From Magnetococcales bacterium (GTDB taxonomy: Bacteria > Pseudomonadota > Magnetococcia > Magnetococcales > Magnetaquicoccaceae): DNA of 64,000 nucleotides. Positions 17,278 to 28,832 of the stretch are shown in pieces. The number at the start of each line of letters is the position of its first letter. The first letter of the stretch is position 1. Made by a program: the position numbers and the translations under genes. The notes under the pieces are model-generated. The model worked only from the letters and a program-made list of their open reading frames with translations. It made no database searches and was not told where the DNA came from. The stretch covers positions 1-64,000 of the forward strand of contig JADFWP010000011.1 of assembly GCA_015234115.1 (NCBI GenBank), read 5' to 3'.

Positions 17278-17476
17278 TTCCGTCGGGATGGATTCCTGGC
17301 CGGTCTGTTGTTATCTGGTTGATTTCAATACATAAAAATAATTATGGAAACAATGGAAGCCGATTAATGCATGTTGGCAGATGGTTTGCATGCTCTTCAG
17401 GCACCAGTCAATGGCCATGCCGGACTCTTTTGCACCGTCCGGTCTGATGTCACCCCAATCAGGATGATTGACGCTG

Positions 17477-17623
17477 ATGGACGAACCGGATCGGATGATG
17501 CTTGAGAAATGGCACAAGAACGGTATGGATCAGGATCTTTCGGTTGTGTTGTTCTGGGGGTTGGCTGCAACGAGTTTGATTCTCACCACTCTGCTGGCTG
17601 TTGAGATCTGGTCGGCAAACTGA
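17477..17623 (+). CDS. Small putative single-TM protein (48 aa)
   Basis: MDEPDRMMLEKWHKNGMDQDLSVVLFWGLAATSLILTTLLAVEIWSAN; hydrophobic segment; no homology evidence. Confidence 0.3.
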   Translation: MDEPDRMMLEKWHKNGMDQDLSVVLFWGLAATSLILTTLLAVEIWSAN

Positions 17624-17953
17624 ACCTATAGAATGAGGGTTGATGACATGGTAACCGTCGAGCTGCACCATACCAGAAAGGAATCTTTTGGCAACGGTCT
17701 GATTGCCCGTGGTTTTGTCCGCACGACGGTCCGGCAGGTGAACATGCCGGAGAACGTCGTGCGCGGCTGGTCGTTCGGTTTGGGTCGTGGTTTGTCCGGT
17801 GTGGTTCGTCCCGGCGGTTGGACACGTCTGGAATCCGATGGGATCGGAGGTGAGTCATGAATTTCCAGACCACCCAACTCGCCGGTCCGCTGTTTCCCAA
17901 GGGCGGCAAATGTTTGCGTCCGACTTTGGTGTTTCGTCCGAACGGATCCGGTT

Positions 17954-19306
17954 TCAGCGTTGTTGAGACGAGCGGATCGCTTCGGCAACCAGGAACGCGA
18001 CATCCAGACTCTGCGCCGCGTTGAGACGGGGATCGCAGGTGGTTTCGTAGCGTTCGTTCAACTGATCCTCGCGGATATCATGCGAGCCGCCGACACATTC
18101 GGTCACGTTGTCGCCGGTCAACTCGAAGTGAACCCCTCCGGGCCAGACCTGTTCGGCCTGGAGGATTTCAAAGAACTGGCGCAGTTCACTCATGATGTGA
18201 TCCAGGGCACGGGTTTTGAGACCGGTGGGTGCGGTATAGGTGTTGCCGTGCATGGGATCGCAGCTCCAGACAATGGAGCGTCCCTCTTTTTGGATGGTGC
18301 GCAGCAGAGACGGGAGGGATTTGGCGATCTGGTCGTGTCCAAAGCGGCCAATGAAGGTCAGCCGGCCCGGTTCGTTGTGGGGATTGAGCCGGTCGCACAG
18401 TTTCAGCAGATCATCCACCGATGCCTTGGGTCCGATCTTGACGCCCAGGGGATTCTTGACCCCCCGCAGAAATTCCACATGGGCCCCATCCGGTTGCCGG
18501 GTCCGTTCTCCGATCCAGATCATGTGTGCCGAGCAGTCATAATAATCCCCGGTGATCGAGTCCTGGCGGGTGAGGGCGGTTTCGTATTCCAGGAGCAACG
18601 CCTCGTGGCTGGTGAAATATTCCACCTCGTGGAGTACCGGGCTGTTGTGGGCATTCAGGCCGATGGCTTCCATGAAGTCGAGGGTTTTGGTGAGTTCATC
18701 GGCCAGATGGGCATAGCGTTGTCCCTGGGGGCTGTTGGCCACGAAATCCTGGTTCCAGGTATGGACGCGGGAGAGGTGGGCGAATCCTCCATGGGTGAAG
18801 GCGCGCAACAGGTTGAGGGTGCTGGCCGACTGGAAATAGGCCCGTTCCAGCCGCAGCGGATCGGGCAGGCGCGCCTCTTCGGTGAAGGCGGGATCGTTGA
18901 CCGATTCTCCCCGGAAGCTGGGCAGCGAGACGCCGTTTTGGGTTTCGAAGGGGCTGGAGCGGGGTTTGGCGAATTGACCGGCAATGCGTCCCACCTTGAT
19001 CACGGGTTTGGAGATGCCGTGGGTCAGGATGACGGCCATCTGCAACAACACCTTGAGCTTGTCGCGAATGGAGTTGGCGGTGAAGTCGTTGAAGGACTCG
19101 GCGCAATCTCCGCCTTGCAGCAGGAAGGCCTCGCCGCGCGACACCTTGGCCAGATGGGCTTTCAATGCCCGGACCTCGCCGGCAAAGACCAGGGGAGGAT
19201 AGCGGGAGAGGGTGCCACAGGTCTCTTCCAGGGCGTTGGCATTGGGCCAATCGGGCTGCTGGAGTGCCGGGTATTGTTTCCAGGAGTGGGGATGCCAGTC
19301 AGACAC
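17954..19306 (-). CDS. aroG: Class II 3-deoxy-7-phosphoheptulonate synthase
   Basis: LQGGDCAESF, KVGRIAGQFAKPRS, FTSHEALLLEYE, WSCDPMHGNTYTAPTGLKTR, GGVHFELTGDNVTECVGG. GTG start (VSDWHPHSWK) chosen. Confidence 0.9.
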   Translation of the reverse strand: MSDWHPHSWKQYPALQQPDWPNANALEETCGTLSRYPPLVFAGEVRALKAHLAKVSRGEAFLLQGGDCAESFNDFTANSIRDKLKVLLQMAVILTHGISKPVIKVGRIAGQFAKPRSSPFETQNGVSLPSFRGESVNDPAFTEEARLPDPLRLERAYFQSASTLNLLRAFTHGGFAHLSRVHTWNQDFVANSPQGQRYAHLADELTKTLDFMEAIGLNAHNSPVLHEVEYFTSHEALLLEYETALTRQDSITGDYYDCSAHMIWIGERTRQPDGAHVEFLRGVKNPLGVKIGPKASVDDLLKLCDRLNPHNEPGRLTFIGRFGHDQIAKSLPSLLRTIQKEGRSIVWSCDPMHGNTYTAPTGLKTRALDHIMSELRQFFEILQAEQVWPGGVHFELTGDNVTECVGGSHDIREDQLNERYETTCDPRLNAAQSLDVAFLVAEAIRSSQQR

Positions 19307-19442
19307 GGTACGGTTTCCTCGGTTGCGTGAAATGAAATGATGGACCAATCGACAGTCTACGCCAGGATTGCGTCGGGATACAGGGGGGATGAACGGGGAG
19401 GTTCACCTTGACCGCAGGTGCGGGGGATTGTCGGGTCCAGAG

Positions 19443-20348
19443 TTATGACGCAAACACCTCGTCCACGGAGTGCGCGAACAGGATATTCTCGCCCCATGCA
19501 CCGATCCGATCGAGGGGCGCGGTCGTCACCTTTTCGGTCACCCAGTCTGGTGTCTGGCCAAACTTGCGGCGTATCTGTTTCAGGAGCATGGAGGCGGCTT
19601 CTTCCTGGCGGCCTCTTCGTTCGCCGATCTGGATGCCTTCCTCTTTCGCCAGTTCCAGCATGCCTCGGGCATCCGCAATGGCAATGCCCGCTTTTTCATA
19701 CAGTTCCAGTTCATCAGCCGTCATGTTGGCCACCAAGGCCCTCTCAAAGGCATGATGAAAGGGAGCGGCGGTCAATTGGGGAGGAATCTCCCGCAAGGAA
19801 CTCGCATATCGGATGAAATAAATCCAGCGGTCAAGGATGCCATCCAGCTCTTCCAACGTTTTTTTGAATTTCGGGAGTTCGACAAAAATATACAAGACAT
19901 CCTGCAAGAAGGATTGTCCGGTAATGGTCTCCCGCGTCTCATGGCGGGAAACGCAATGCTCCAAACCGCCAAATATGACAAAATCCGTGATGGTGACCGC
20001 AATCACCTGATTCAGCCTGGGGTAATCCTCCCCGCGTTCGATTTGACTGGCATAGGCCTGTGCGGCATTGTACTGGATGCGTTTCAGAAAGGCTGCGACC
20101 TTTTGAATCTGCATCTCCACGATGTAGCTGATGCCACGATGATCCCGGCACTTGACATCCAGGATGGAGTATTTCAATTCACGGATTTTTGGTGCCTGGA
20201 ATGGATCCAGGAGGGTCAATTCGGCAATCTGTCGATCTCCCTCCAGGCCAAGCAGGCTCTCCAGGAAGCTGATCAGCACATCCTTGGCATCCTCGCTGCC
20301 GAAGATCTTTCTGAAGGCGAAATCGATTTTCGGATCGATGAATTTCAT
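19443..20348 (-). CDS. Rpn/PD-(D/E)XK nuclease-family transposase-like protein
   Basis: MKFIDPKIDFAFRKIFGSEDAKDVLISFLESLLG...ILDVKCRDHRGISYIVEMQIQK; REDEVFAS-type tail. Confidence 0.78.
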   Translation of the reverse strand: MKFIDPKIDFAFRKIFGSEDAKDVLISFLESLLGLEGDRQIAELTLLDPFQAPKIRELKYSILDVKCRDHRGISYIVEMQIQKVAAFLKRIQYNAAQAYASQIERGEDYPRLNQVIAVTITDFVIFGGLEHCVSRHETRETITGQSFLQDVLYIFVELPKFKKTLEELDGILDRWIYFIRYASSLREIPPQLTAAPFHHAFERALVANMTADELELYEKAGIAIADARGMLELAKEEGIQIGERRGRQEEAASMLLKQIRRKFGQTPDWVTEKVTTAPLDRIGAWGENILFAHSVDEVFAS

Positions 20349-20463
20349 GATGAATTCCTCGCGGTGTTGGCCCGGCAAAGAGCGCCTTGATGGTTCATTG
20401 TCTCGCGAGGCGTGGCTGGTCGTCAATTGAAATCCATTTTCATGACGTGATGAAGCGCGCGGT

Positions 20464-23175
20464 TCACTCCAGCTTGTCCACCGCCTGTTGCAACTGTTTG
20501 GAGACCATGGTGAGCTTGCGGGGGTCCAGTTTCAGGCCGAACATGTCCCGCAGATAAAAGACATCGACCACCCGTTCGCCATAGGTGGCGATTTTGGCGG
20601 CGCGGATCTGGATGTTTTGGGTCTGCAATATTCTGGTGATGGCAAAGAGCAGTCCGGGCCGGTCCAGCGAGGTGATTTCGACCACGGTGTAGGTATCGAT
20701 GGAGTCATCCACCTCCATGGAAAAGGAGATTTCGAACGGTTGGCGTCGCAGACGGCCCGGAGGTGGATTGGCCAGCAGGATGTTGGGACGGATTTTGCCT
20801 TCCAGCACGCGGGTGAGGGTGGTTTCGATCTTCTCCTGGCGTTCTGCGGTTTCGATCGGTTCGCCGTTCTGGGTTTGGATCACGAACGTATCCAGGGCCA
20901 TGCCATCTTTGGTGGTGGTGATGTCGGCGGAGAGAATGTTGGCGCCCGAGGCGGCCAGACTGCCCGAGATGCGGGCCATCAATCCGGGATGATCCGGGGT
21001 GTAGACCAGCATGCGGGTGGCGTTGATCTTGGGGGCCTGCTTGAAGACGATCACCAGAGGTCGATCCTCGACGGTATGGAGCGCCTGGAAGTGTTCGGCC
21101 AGCATTTCCGGGTCGTAGTGGGTGAAATAATCCGGATAGAAGCGGTCGAGATGGCGTCGGACCTGTTCGGGGTCGTGCTCCTTGGACAGAATATTGAAGG
21201 TCGCCTCCTTGAGGCTGGCAGCGCGCAGCGCGATCTCTTCGGGGGTGAAGACGATCCCCTTGTCCAGGGTGTCGAGGCTGCGTTCGTAGAGTTGGCGCAA
21301 CAGGTTGCCTTTCCACTGGTTCCAGACCCCCGGACCCACGGCGCGGATGTCGGCCACGGTCAGCAGCACCAACAAGTTCAGTTTTTTGACCGTGCCGATC
21401 TGTTTGGCGAACGAGGCCAGGGTTTCCGGGTCGTTGATGTCGCGGCGGAAGGCGGTGCGCGAGAAGATCAGGTGGTTTTCCACCAGCCAGGCGATCATCT
21501 CCACATCGTGTTTGGGGAGTTCCATCCGTTCACAGATCTTGCGGGCGATCACCGCGCCCCGGATATGGTGGTTGGGGCCGAGTCCCTTGGCAATGTCGTG
21601 GAACATCACCGCGAGATACAATACGGCGGGATTGTTGAGTTTTTGCATCAGGTTGGTGGCGATGGGCAACTCCTGGGAGAATTTGCCCGAACCGATGTGG
21701 CGCAGGGATTCGACCGCCAGGATGGTGTGTTCATCCACGGTGAAGACGTGATACATGTCGTGCTGGGTCTGGCCGATGATGCGTCCGAACTCCGGGATGT
21801 AGCGTCCCAGCACACCGGCATCGTTCATGCGGCGCAACACCCAGGCCACGGCCCGTTTGCCGTTGAGCAACTGGAGAAAGATGGCGGTGATGCGCGGGTC
21901 GGAGCGGAACTCCCGGTTGATGAGATGGAGATTGCGGGTGATCAGCCGCATGGTATCGGGATGAATCGAGAGCAGATGGCGTTGGGCCACCTCGAACAAC
22001 CGCATGATGCGGATCGGTTTCTGGGTGAATACCTCGTCGGCCGTGACCATGATCTTGCCGCCGGCCACGTCGAAGCTGTCCTCCAGATGGCGGCGGTCCC
22101 AGACCAGCACTTCCCGGTGTTCGTCCTGGTATTTGCGCAGGAAGATCCAGGAGAGGTGTCCCACCCGGCGGGCCACGCGATAGTAGCGGCGCATGAACCG
22201 TTCCACGGCCAGCATGCCGGGCTGGTCCTGAAAGCCGAACTCCTGGGCAATGGTGACCTGATGGGCAAAGGTCAGCCGGTCATCGCGTCGTCCGGCCCGG
22301 TAGTGCAGGGCGTTGCGCACCCGGCGCAGAAAGGCGCGGCAACTTTTGAAATTTTCGAACTCTTCCTGGGTGATGATCCCCATGGGGATCAGATCCTGGA
22401 TGCGCGGTACATGATAGCGGTATTTGGAGATCCAGGCAAAGGTGTGCAGATCGCGCAAACCGCCTGGATTTTCCTTGATGTTGGGTTCCAGATAGTAAAG
22501 CGACGCGCCGAAACGTTCATGACGCTTGCTCTGCTCCAAAAGCTTGGCACGCAGAAAGCTCAACGGATCGTTAAGCAGGGCATGCTGGAACAGCGTGGTG
22601 CGGTAGCGTGTGAAAAGTGCATGATTTCCCGCCAGAAAACGGGATTCGAGCATGGAGGTGAGAATCTGCAATTCTTGGCGCGCCTGTTGCAGACAATCCT
22701 CCACGGTTCGGACCGCGTGGCCGACATCCATGCCGATATCCCACAGTATGTACAGCATCCGTTCCACCAGGGGGAGTTGGGTGGTGTGGTTGTCGGGGAC
22801 GATGAACAGCAGGTCGATGTCGGAATAGGGGGCCAGATCGCGGCGTCCATAGCCGCCGGTGGCGGCCAGACAGAACGCTTCGCTGTTGGGCTGGCCCGCG
22901 ACCACCAGGGCATGGATCCGTTGCAGGATGGCATCGGCCAGGTGGGTGTGGCCCTGGACGATGAATTGTCCGGTGGCGCCCGCCAGATGGTTCTGGTGGA
23001 GTTGTTCGCGGCCTGCGCTCATGGCGGTGCGCAGGATCGGCAGCACTTCGGTCCGTTGCGCATCGGTCAGGGGGGAGGAGCCGTCGTGAATCGCGCCAAT
23101 CTGTTGATCCAGAGCCGCGAGATCCAGAATCGCTTCCTTGGTGAAGGCGTGCGTCATGGTTTTGGAGGTTGCCAT
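20464..23175 (-). CDS. glnD: [Protein-PII] uridylyltransferase / uridylyl-removing enzyme
   Basis: GGYGRRDLAPYSDIDLLFI nucleotidyltransferase motif, HD domain (FHDIAKGLGPNHHIRGA), two C-terminal ACT domains. Confidence 0.93.
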   Translation of the reverse strand: MATSKTMTHAFTKEAILDLAALDQQIGAIHDGSSPLTDAQRTEVLPILRTAMSAGREQLHQNHLAGATGQFIVQGHTHLADAILQRIHALVVAGQPNSEAFCLAATGGYGRRDLAPYSDIDLLFIVPDNHTTQLPLVERMLYILWDIGMDVGHAVRTVEDCLQQARQELQILTSMLESRFLAGNHALFTRYRTTLFQHALLNDPLSFLRAKLLEQSKRHERFGASLYYLEPNIKENPGGLRDLHTFAWISKYRYHVPRIQDLIPMGIITQEEFENFKSCRAFLRRVRNALHYRAGRRDDRLTFAHQVTIAQEFGFQDQPGMLAVERFMRRYYRVARRVGHLSWIFLRKYQDEHREVLVWDRRHLEDSFDVAGGKIMVTADEVFTQKPIRIMRLFEVAQRHLLSIHPDTMRLITRNLHLINREFRSDPRITAIFLQLLNGKRAVAWVLRRMNDAGVLGRYIPEFGRIIGQTQHDMYHVFTVDEHTILAVESLRHIGSGKFSQELPIATNLMQKLNNPAVLYLAVMFHDIAKGLGPNHHIRGAVIARKICERMELPKHDVEMIAWLVENHLIFSRTAFRRDINDPETLASFAKQIGTVKKLNLLVLLTVADIRAVGPGVWNQWKGNLLRQLYERSLDTLDKGIVFTPEEIALRAASLKEATFNILSKEHDPEQVRRHLDRFYPDYFTHYDPEMLAEHFQALHTVEDRPLVIVFKQAPKINATRMLVYTPDHPGLMARISGSLAASGANILSADITTTKDGMALDTFVIQTQNGEPIETAERQEKIETTLTRVLEGKIRPNILLANPPPGRLRRQPFEISFSMEVDDSIDTYTVVEITSLDRPGLLFAITRILQTQNIQIRAAKIATYGERVVDVFYLRDMFGLKLDPRKLTMVSKQLQQAVDKLE

Positions 23176-23351
23176 GGCTTTGTTCCGCAGTGCATCATGG
23201 TGTGGTCGGTTTGGCTGGGCGTAACCAGAGGAAAGGGGTGACAATCACCGCTTTGCCCGTTAGGATGTGACTGGTTGCCCACTTTGGTCAATGGATGATC
23301 GTGGCGCAAGTGCAGTGTCTTGCGGCGAACATGAGGATTTTTCATAGGTAA

Positions 23352-24392
<1,041 letters not shown>

Positions 24393-24417
24393 CCCATCAC
24401 CTTAACAAGGTTGTCGC

Positions 24418-25281
24418 ATGTCCGCTTTACTGGTGGTCTTGAAAGAATACCGGAACGCCATCTCGGTTTTCATCACCCTGACGGTTGCCTTGTTTTTGCT
24501 GCTCATGGCCGGCGGTACGGTTCCGGGGGATCGTCTCGGCATCCGCGAGGCCATTCTGCAACTCACCGGCGGGATCCAATCCCTGCTCTCCCGACCGGTT
24601 TCCACCATCGAACGGTTTCAGGACCGTCTCTCCGAACTCTCCCGGCTGGATCGCGAAAACCGCCAGTACAAGGCGGAACTGGAACGGCTGCGTCCGCTCG
24701 GCGTGCGCCTCGAAGAGCTGGAACAGGAAAACCATCGTCTCAAATCCCTGCTGCAAATGCGTCCGGATCCGGCTTTTCGCGCGCTGGCGGTCCGGGTGGT
24801 GGGGGACTCCTCCTCTGCGTTCGCCCGCTCGTTTATCCTCAATGCCGGTCGTCAGGAAGGGGTGATCGTCAACGCGCCGGTCACGGTTCCGGACGGGTTG
24901 ATCGGGCGCGTGGTGCGCGCCTCTTCGAGCGCCTCCCTGGTGATCTCCCTGCTGGATCTCAACTCCCGCGTGCCGGTGCTGGTGCAGCGTTCACGGGTCA
25001 AGGCGATCGCCTCCGGCCAGAACACCACCCGGCTCAATCTGGAATATCTTCCCAAGGATGCGGATGTGGTGGTCGGGGATCTTGTGGTCACCTCCGGGAC
25101 CGGCGGGATTTTTCCCAAGGGTCTGCCGGTCGGCAAGGTGGTCTCTTTGGAACCGGGCCGGGATGGTCTGTTCCGCGAGGCCAAGGTGCAACCCATGGTC
25201 GATTTTGACCGTATCGAGGAGGCCCATCTCTTGTTGCCGCTGGCGGCCTCCCGGGCGGATCTCTCTCCGACGGCTCCGTGA
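24418..25281 (+). CDS. mreC: Rod shape-determining protein MreC
   Basis: N-terminal TM, coiled coil, C-terminal beta domain (DLVVTSGTGGIFPKGLPVGKV); directly after mreB. Confidence 0.93.
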   Translation: MSALLVVLKEYRNAISVFITLTVALFLLLMAGGTVPGDRLGIREAILQLTGGIQSLLSRPVSTIERFQDRLSELSRLDRENRQYKAELERLRPLGVRLEELEQENHRLKSLLQMRPDPAFRALAVRVVGDSSSAFARSFILNAGRQEGVIVNAPVTVPDGLIGRVVRASSSASLVISLLDLNSRVPVLVQRSRVKAIASGQNTTRLNLEYLPKDADVVVGDLVVTSGTGGIFPKGLPVGKVVSLEPGRDGLFREAKVQPMVDFDRIEEAHLLLPLAASRADLSPTAP

Positions 25282-25309
25282 GGCTTCAGGTGAGGCGCGT
25301 CACGACGCC

Positions 25310-25816
25310 ATGATGCTCTCCTTTCTGATTCCTTGGCTGCCGGCCCTGACCATTCTGATGGCGGCGGTGGTCCAGGAAATGGCGTTGCCTCTGGCCGCCT
25401 GGTCGGTATTCCGTCCGGATCTGGTGCTGATCTGTCTGTTTTACTGGCGTCTTTATCGTCCTGACCGCTGTGGCCCGATTCTGGCGTTGCTCGCCGGTTT
25501 GCTGGTCGATGTGATCTCCGGTGCCCCTTTGGGACTGAATGCGTTTTCAGACATCATTCTGGTGCTGTTCATCGGTCGTTTTGGCCGGTTGATCCGTTCG
25601 ATCGATTTTTTCTATCTGTTGTTTGTGCTCTCTTTCCTCGTCTGTCTGTCCGAGGGGATCCAATTGGCTCTGGCCATGCTGAAATGGGGTTCGTCGGTCC
25701 GTTGGCCGCTGCTGATGGGGCGTCCGGTGGCCACGATGTTGATTGCGCCGATGATCATCCATATTCTGGTTGCGATCCATCAGTCCTGGTTGGAGGAACC
25801 CCATGCTCGACGATGA
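25310..25816 (+). CDS. mreD: Rod shape-determining protein MreD
   Basis: Small polytopic protein between mreC and mrdA; RPDLVLICLFYWRLYRPDRCGP, LLAGLLVDVISGAPLGLNAFSDI. Confidence 0.87.
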   Translation: MMLSFLIPWLPALTILMAAVVQEMALPLAAWSVFRPDLVLICLFYWRLYRPDRCGPILALLAGLLVDVISGAPLGLNAFSDIILVLFIGRFGRLIRSIDFFYLLFVLSFLVCLSEGIQLALAMLKWGSSVRWPLLMGRPVATMLIAPMIIHILVAIHQSWLEEPHARR

Positions 25817-27617
25817 CCGCGAACAGTTCCGGGGCGATGCCAGACGACGGCTGCTGCTGGTCGGAGGGTGTCTCGGTGCGGGTTTTCTGGTGCTGGGGGG
25901 ACGGCTGTTTCATTTGCAGGTGATGCGTGGCGGGGAGTATCGCACCCTGGCCGAGGACAACCGCATCAGTCTCAAGCCCATTTCGGCCCCGCGTGGCCGC
26001 ATCTTCGATCGCGACAACCATCTGCTGGTGGAAAACAGTCCCGATTTCGAGGTGATGGTGATTCCGGAACTGGCCGGTCCGCTGCGTTTGCTGTTCAAGA
26101 AACTCAGCCGTCATCTCGAATTTTCCGAAGAGGAGATCCGCCATCTGCTGCAAATGGCCAGGCGGCAACGTTCGTTTCTGCCTTTGCGGGTCAAGTCCCA
26201 TTTGAGCTGGGAGGAGGTCAGCAGCATCGAAGTGCGCATCCACGAATTTCCGGGTGTGGATCTGCAAAACCAGTCGGTGCGTTTTTATCCGTTCGATTCG
26301 CTGGCCTGCCATGTGCTGGGCTATCTCGGCGAACCGACCGAACGGGAGCGCAAACGATTTTCGCGCATCAGCTTCCGATCCGGGGATCTGGTAGGCAAGA
26401 GCGGGGTGGAACAGCACTTCGAGGAGCGATTGCGGGGCCACGAGGGGGTGCTGGAGATGGAGGTCAATGCCGTGGGACGGCATGTGCGGGAGCTTCATCG
26501 CAATCCACCCGAATCCGGTCAGGATCTGCATCTTTCCATCGATTCCGATCTGCAAAGAGAGGCCCAGGAGGCATTGGGCGAGGAGACCGGATCGGTGGTG
26601 GCCATGGATCCCCATACCGGGGAGATTCTGGCCATGGTCAGCGCGCCCACCTATGATCCCAATCAGTTCATCCGGGGTTTTTCCCATGCCCAGTGGCAGG
26701 CCCTGAGCACCCATCCCGATCGTCCGTTGATCAACAAGGCCCATCAGGGACAATATCCCCCCGGTTCCACCTTCAAGATCGTGGTGGCGCTGGCGGGTTT
26801 GGCCGCAGGCAAGCTCGATCCCAAAGAGGTGATTTCCTGTCCCGGCTATCTGGTCAAGGAGGAGCAGCGCTTTTACTGCTGGCGTCGTCACGGCCATGGC
26901 AGTGTCAACCTGCTTCAGGCGCTCACCCAGTCGTGCGATGTGTATTTTTACAAACTGGCCGAGCGTCTCGGCATCGATGCCATCGAGCGTCAGGCGCTCA
27001 AGATGGGGTTGGGTGCGGTCACGGGGGTGGATCTCGACGGGGAGCGGCCGGGTCTGATTCCATCGCGGAGTTGGAAGCGCAAGGCGTTCAAGGCCTCCTG
27101 GTATCCGGGGGAGACCCTGATTACCGGCATTGGCCAGGGATATGTGTTGAGCACTCCCTTGCAACTGGCCACGATGATGGCCACCGTGGCCAACGGGGGC
27201 ACGGTCTATCGTCCCACGCTGCTCAAACTGGAACCCGGACAGCAGCCGGAGGTGATCACCCGCAATTATTTTGCCGCCTATCATCTGGAGGTGTTGCGTC
27301 AGGGGTTGGAGGCGGTGGTTCACGATCCCACCGGCACGGCCGCCAAGGCGCGTCCCGAAGGGGGCATCCGGGTGGCGGGCAAGACCGGCACCTCCCAGGT
27401 GGCTCGCCATCGTCGGGAAAAGAGTGGCCAGATCATCAAATCCACCAACGAGAAGTTGCAGGATCATGCCCTGTTCGTCTGTTACGCCCCTCTGGATCGT
27501 CCCCGCATCGCCATTTCGGTGGTCGTGGAGCATGGCGGGCATGGCGGTTCGGCGGCCGCGCCGGTGGCCAAACGGGTGATGGATCGGTTTTTTGCCAAAT
27601 CCGGGAGTTCCTCATGA
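25803..27617 (+). CDS. mrdA: Penicillin-binding protein 2
   Basis: APRGRIFDRDNHLLVENSPDFEV, YPPGSTFKI active site, SCDVYFYKLAERLG, AGKTGTSQVA. Confidence 0.95.
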   Translation: MLDDDREQFRGDARRRLLLVGGCLGAGFLVLGGRLFHLQVMRGGEYRTLAEDNRISLKPISAPRGRIFDRDNHLLVENSPDFEVMVIPELAGPLRLLFKKLSRHLEFSEEEIRHLLQMARRQRSFLPLRVKSHLSWEEVSSIEVRIHEFPGVDLQNQSVRFYPFDSLACHVLGYLGEPTERERKRFSRISFRSGDLVGKSGVEQHFEERLRGHEGVLEMEVNAVGRHVRELHRNPPESGQDLHLSIDSDLQREAQEALGEETGSVVAMDPHTGEILAMVSAPTYDPNQFIRGFSHAQWQALSTHPDRPLINKAHQGQYPPGSTFKIVVALAGLAAGKLDPKEVISCPGYLVKEEQRFYCWRRHGHGSVNLLQALTQSCDVYFYKLAERLGIDAIERQALKMGLGAVTGVDLDGERPGLIPSRSWKRKAFKASWYPGETLITGIGQGYVLSTPLQLATMMATVANGGTVYRPTLLKLEPGQQPEVITRNYFAAYHLEVLRQGLEAVVHDPTGTAAKARPEGGIRVAGKTGTSQVARHRREKSGQIIKSTNEKLQDHALFVCYAPLDRPRIAISVVVEHGGHGGSAAAPVAKRVMDRFFAKSGSSS

Positions 27618-28774
27618 ACGAATCCGCTTCGGGACAACCCTGGATGAGTCTGGGCGGCTCGGCCGCGTTGGGCTGGCAGGAGCGGTTGCGCCGTTTTCCC
27701 TGGAGCCTGTTGTTATTGTTGATGTTGATCATCGGGTTTGGTTTCGGGGTGCTGTATTCGGCGGTGGGGGGGGAGAACAATCTGTGGCTCTTCTGGCGCC
27801 AGGTGATTCAATCCGGTCTGGGGATCGGGATCATGGCGAGTGTGGCCATGCTGGCCAGCGAAAAGATCTATCGCCGTTTCGCCTATCTGCTTTATTCTGG
27901 CAGTCTGTTGCTGTTGGCCGTGACCATGATCATGGGCAGTGTCGGCATGGGCGCGCGGCGCTGGCTGGAGATTGGGTTTTTCCGCTTGCAGACTTCGGAA
28001 CTGATGAAAGTGGCGTTGATTCTGGCCCTGGCCCGTTATTTCCACGATCATGCCAAGGCGGGCGCGCTCGGTTGGCGGGATCTGGGCGTGCCGTTTGCGA
28101 TGATTCTGTTGCCCATGGCCTTCATCATCAAGCAGCCCGATCTGGGCACGGCGGTGCTGTTGGGCGGCGTGGGACTTTCCATCGTGGTGGTGGCCGGGAT
28201 TTCGTGGCGGGTGCTGATCACGCTGGTGATTGTGGTGGGCGCTTCGATGCCTCTGGCATGGAACGGGTTGCACACCTACCAGAAACAACGGATCATCACC
28301 CTGTTTTCTCCGGAGCGGGATCCTCTGGGATCGGGCTATCACATCATCCAGTCCAAGATTGCGGTCGGTTCCGGGGGGGTGACCGGCAAGGGATTCATGG
28401 CCGGGAGCCAGAGCCAGTTGGATTTTCTGCCGGAGCGGCATACGGATTTCATTTTTTCGGTGCTGGCCGAGGAGTGGGGATTTCTGGGGGGCGTCACCCT
28501 GCTGGTGCTGTATGCCTTGTTGATATTGCGTGCCTTTCTGATCGTCGAGATGGCCAACGACCGTTTTGGTCTGTTGACCGTGGTCGGGGCGACCATGCTG
28601 TTTGCCATTCAGGTGGTGGTCAATGTCGGCATGGTGCTTGGTCTGTTGCCCGTGGTGGGCGTGCCGTTGCCGTTGATCAGCTACGGGGGAAGTTCCATGG
28701 TCACCTTGATGATCGCCATGGGACTTCTGGCCCATGTGAGTCTCTATTCCCGGCAGCATGGGCGGTCGGTGTAG
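27614..28774 (+). CDS. rodA: Rod shape-determining protein RodA
   Basis: Polytopic SEDS protein: KQPDLGTAVLL, FLPERHTDFIFSVLAEEWGFLGG, PLPLISYGGSSMVTLMIAMGLL. Confidence 0.95.
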   Translation: MNESASGQPWMSLGGSAALGWQERLRRFPWSLLLLLMLIIGFGFGVLYSAVGGENNLWLFWRQVIQSGLGIGIMASVAMLASEKIYRRFAYLLYSGSLLLLAVTMIMGSVGMGARRWLEIGFFRLQTSELMKVALILALARYFHDHAKAGALGWRDLGVPFAMILLPMAFIIKQPDLGTAVLLGGVGLSIVVVAGISWRVLITLVIVVGASMPLAWNGLHTYQKQRIITLFSPERDPLGSGYHIIQSKIAVGSGGVTGKGFMAGSQSQLDFLPERHTDFIFSVLAEEWGFLGGVTLLVLYALLILRAFLIVEMANDRFGLLTVVGATMLFAIQVVVNVGMVLGLLPVVGVPLPLISYGGSSMVTLMIAMGLLAHVSLYSRQHGRSV

Positions 28775-28796
28775 GGGCCTCATCTCGGGATATGTC

Positions 28797-28818
28797 ATTT
28801 GTCAGTGGGGTCCAGGGG
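28797..28818 (+). repeat. 22-nt dispersed intergenic repeat, copy 1
   Basis: ATTTGTCAGTGGGGTCCAGGGG, identical to 48231-48252. Confidence 0.9.
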
Positions 28819-28832
28819 CCATTGGCCCCTGG
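28812..28832. repeat. Perfect GC-rich palindrome downstream of rodA
   Basis: CCAGGGGCCA-T-TGGCCCCTGG; 10-bp arms. Further short hairpins nearby (e.g. GTCGCC-GCA-GGCGAC). Confidence 0.85.

Noticed and set aside
19443-20348. Rpn-like gene considered as an intact insertion sequence
   Set aside because: No terminal inverted repeats or target-site duplication visible around it; reported only as a CDS.
20488-23241. 917-aa plus-strand ORF
   Set aside because: Antisense to glnD, which has all expected domains; the opposite frame has no recognisable domain.
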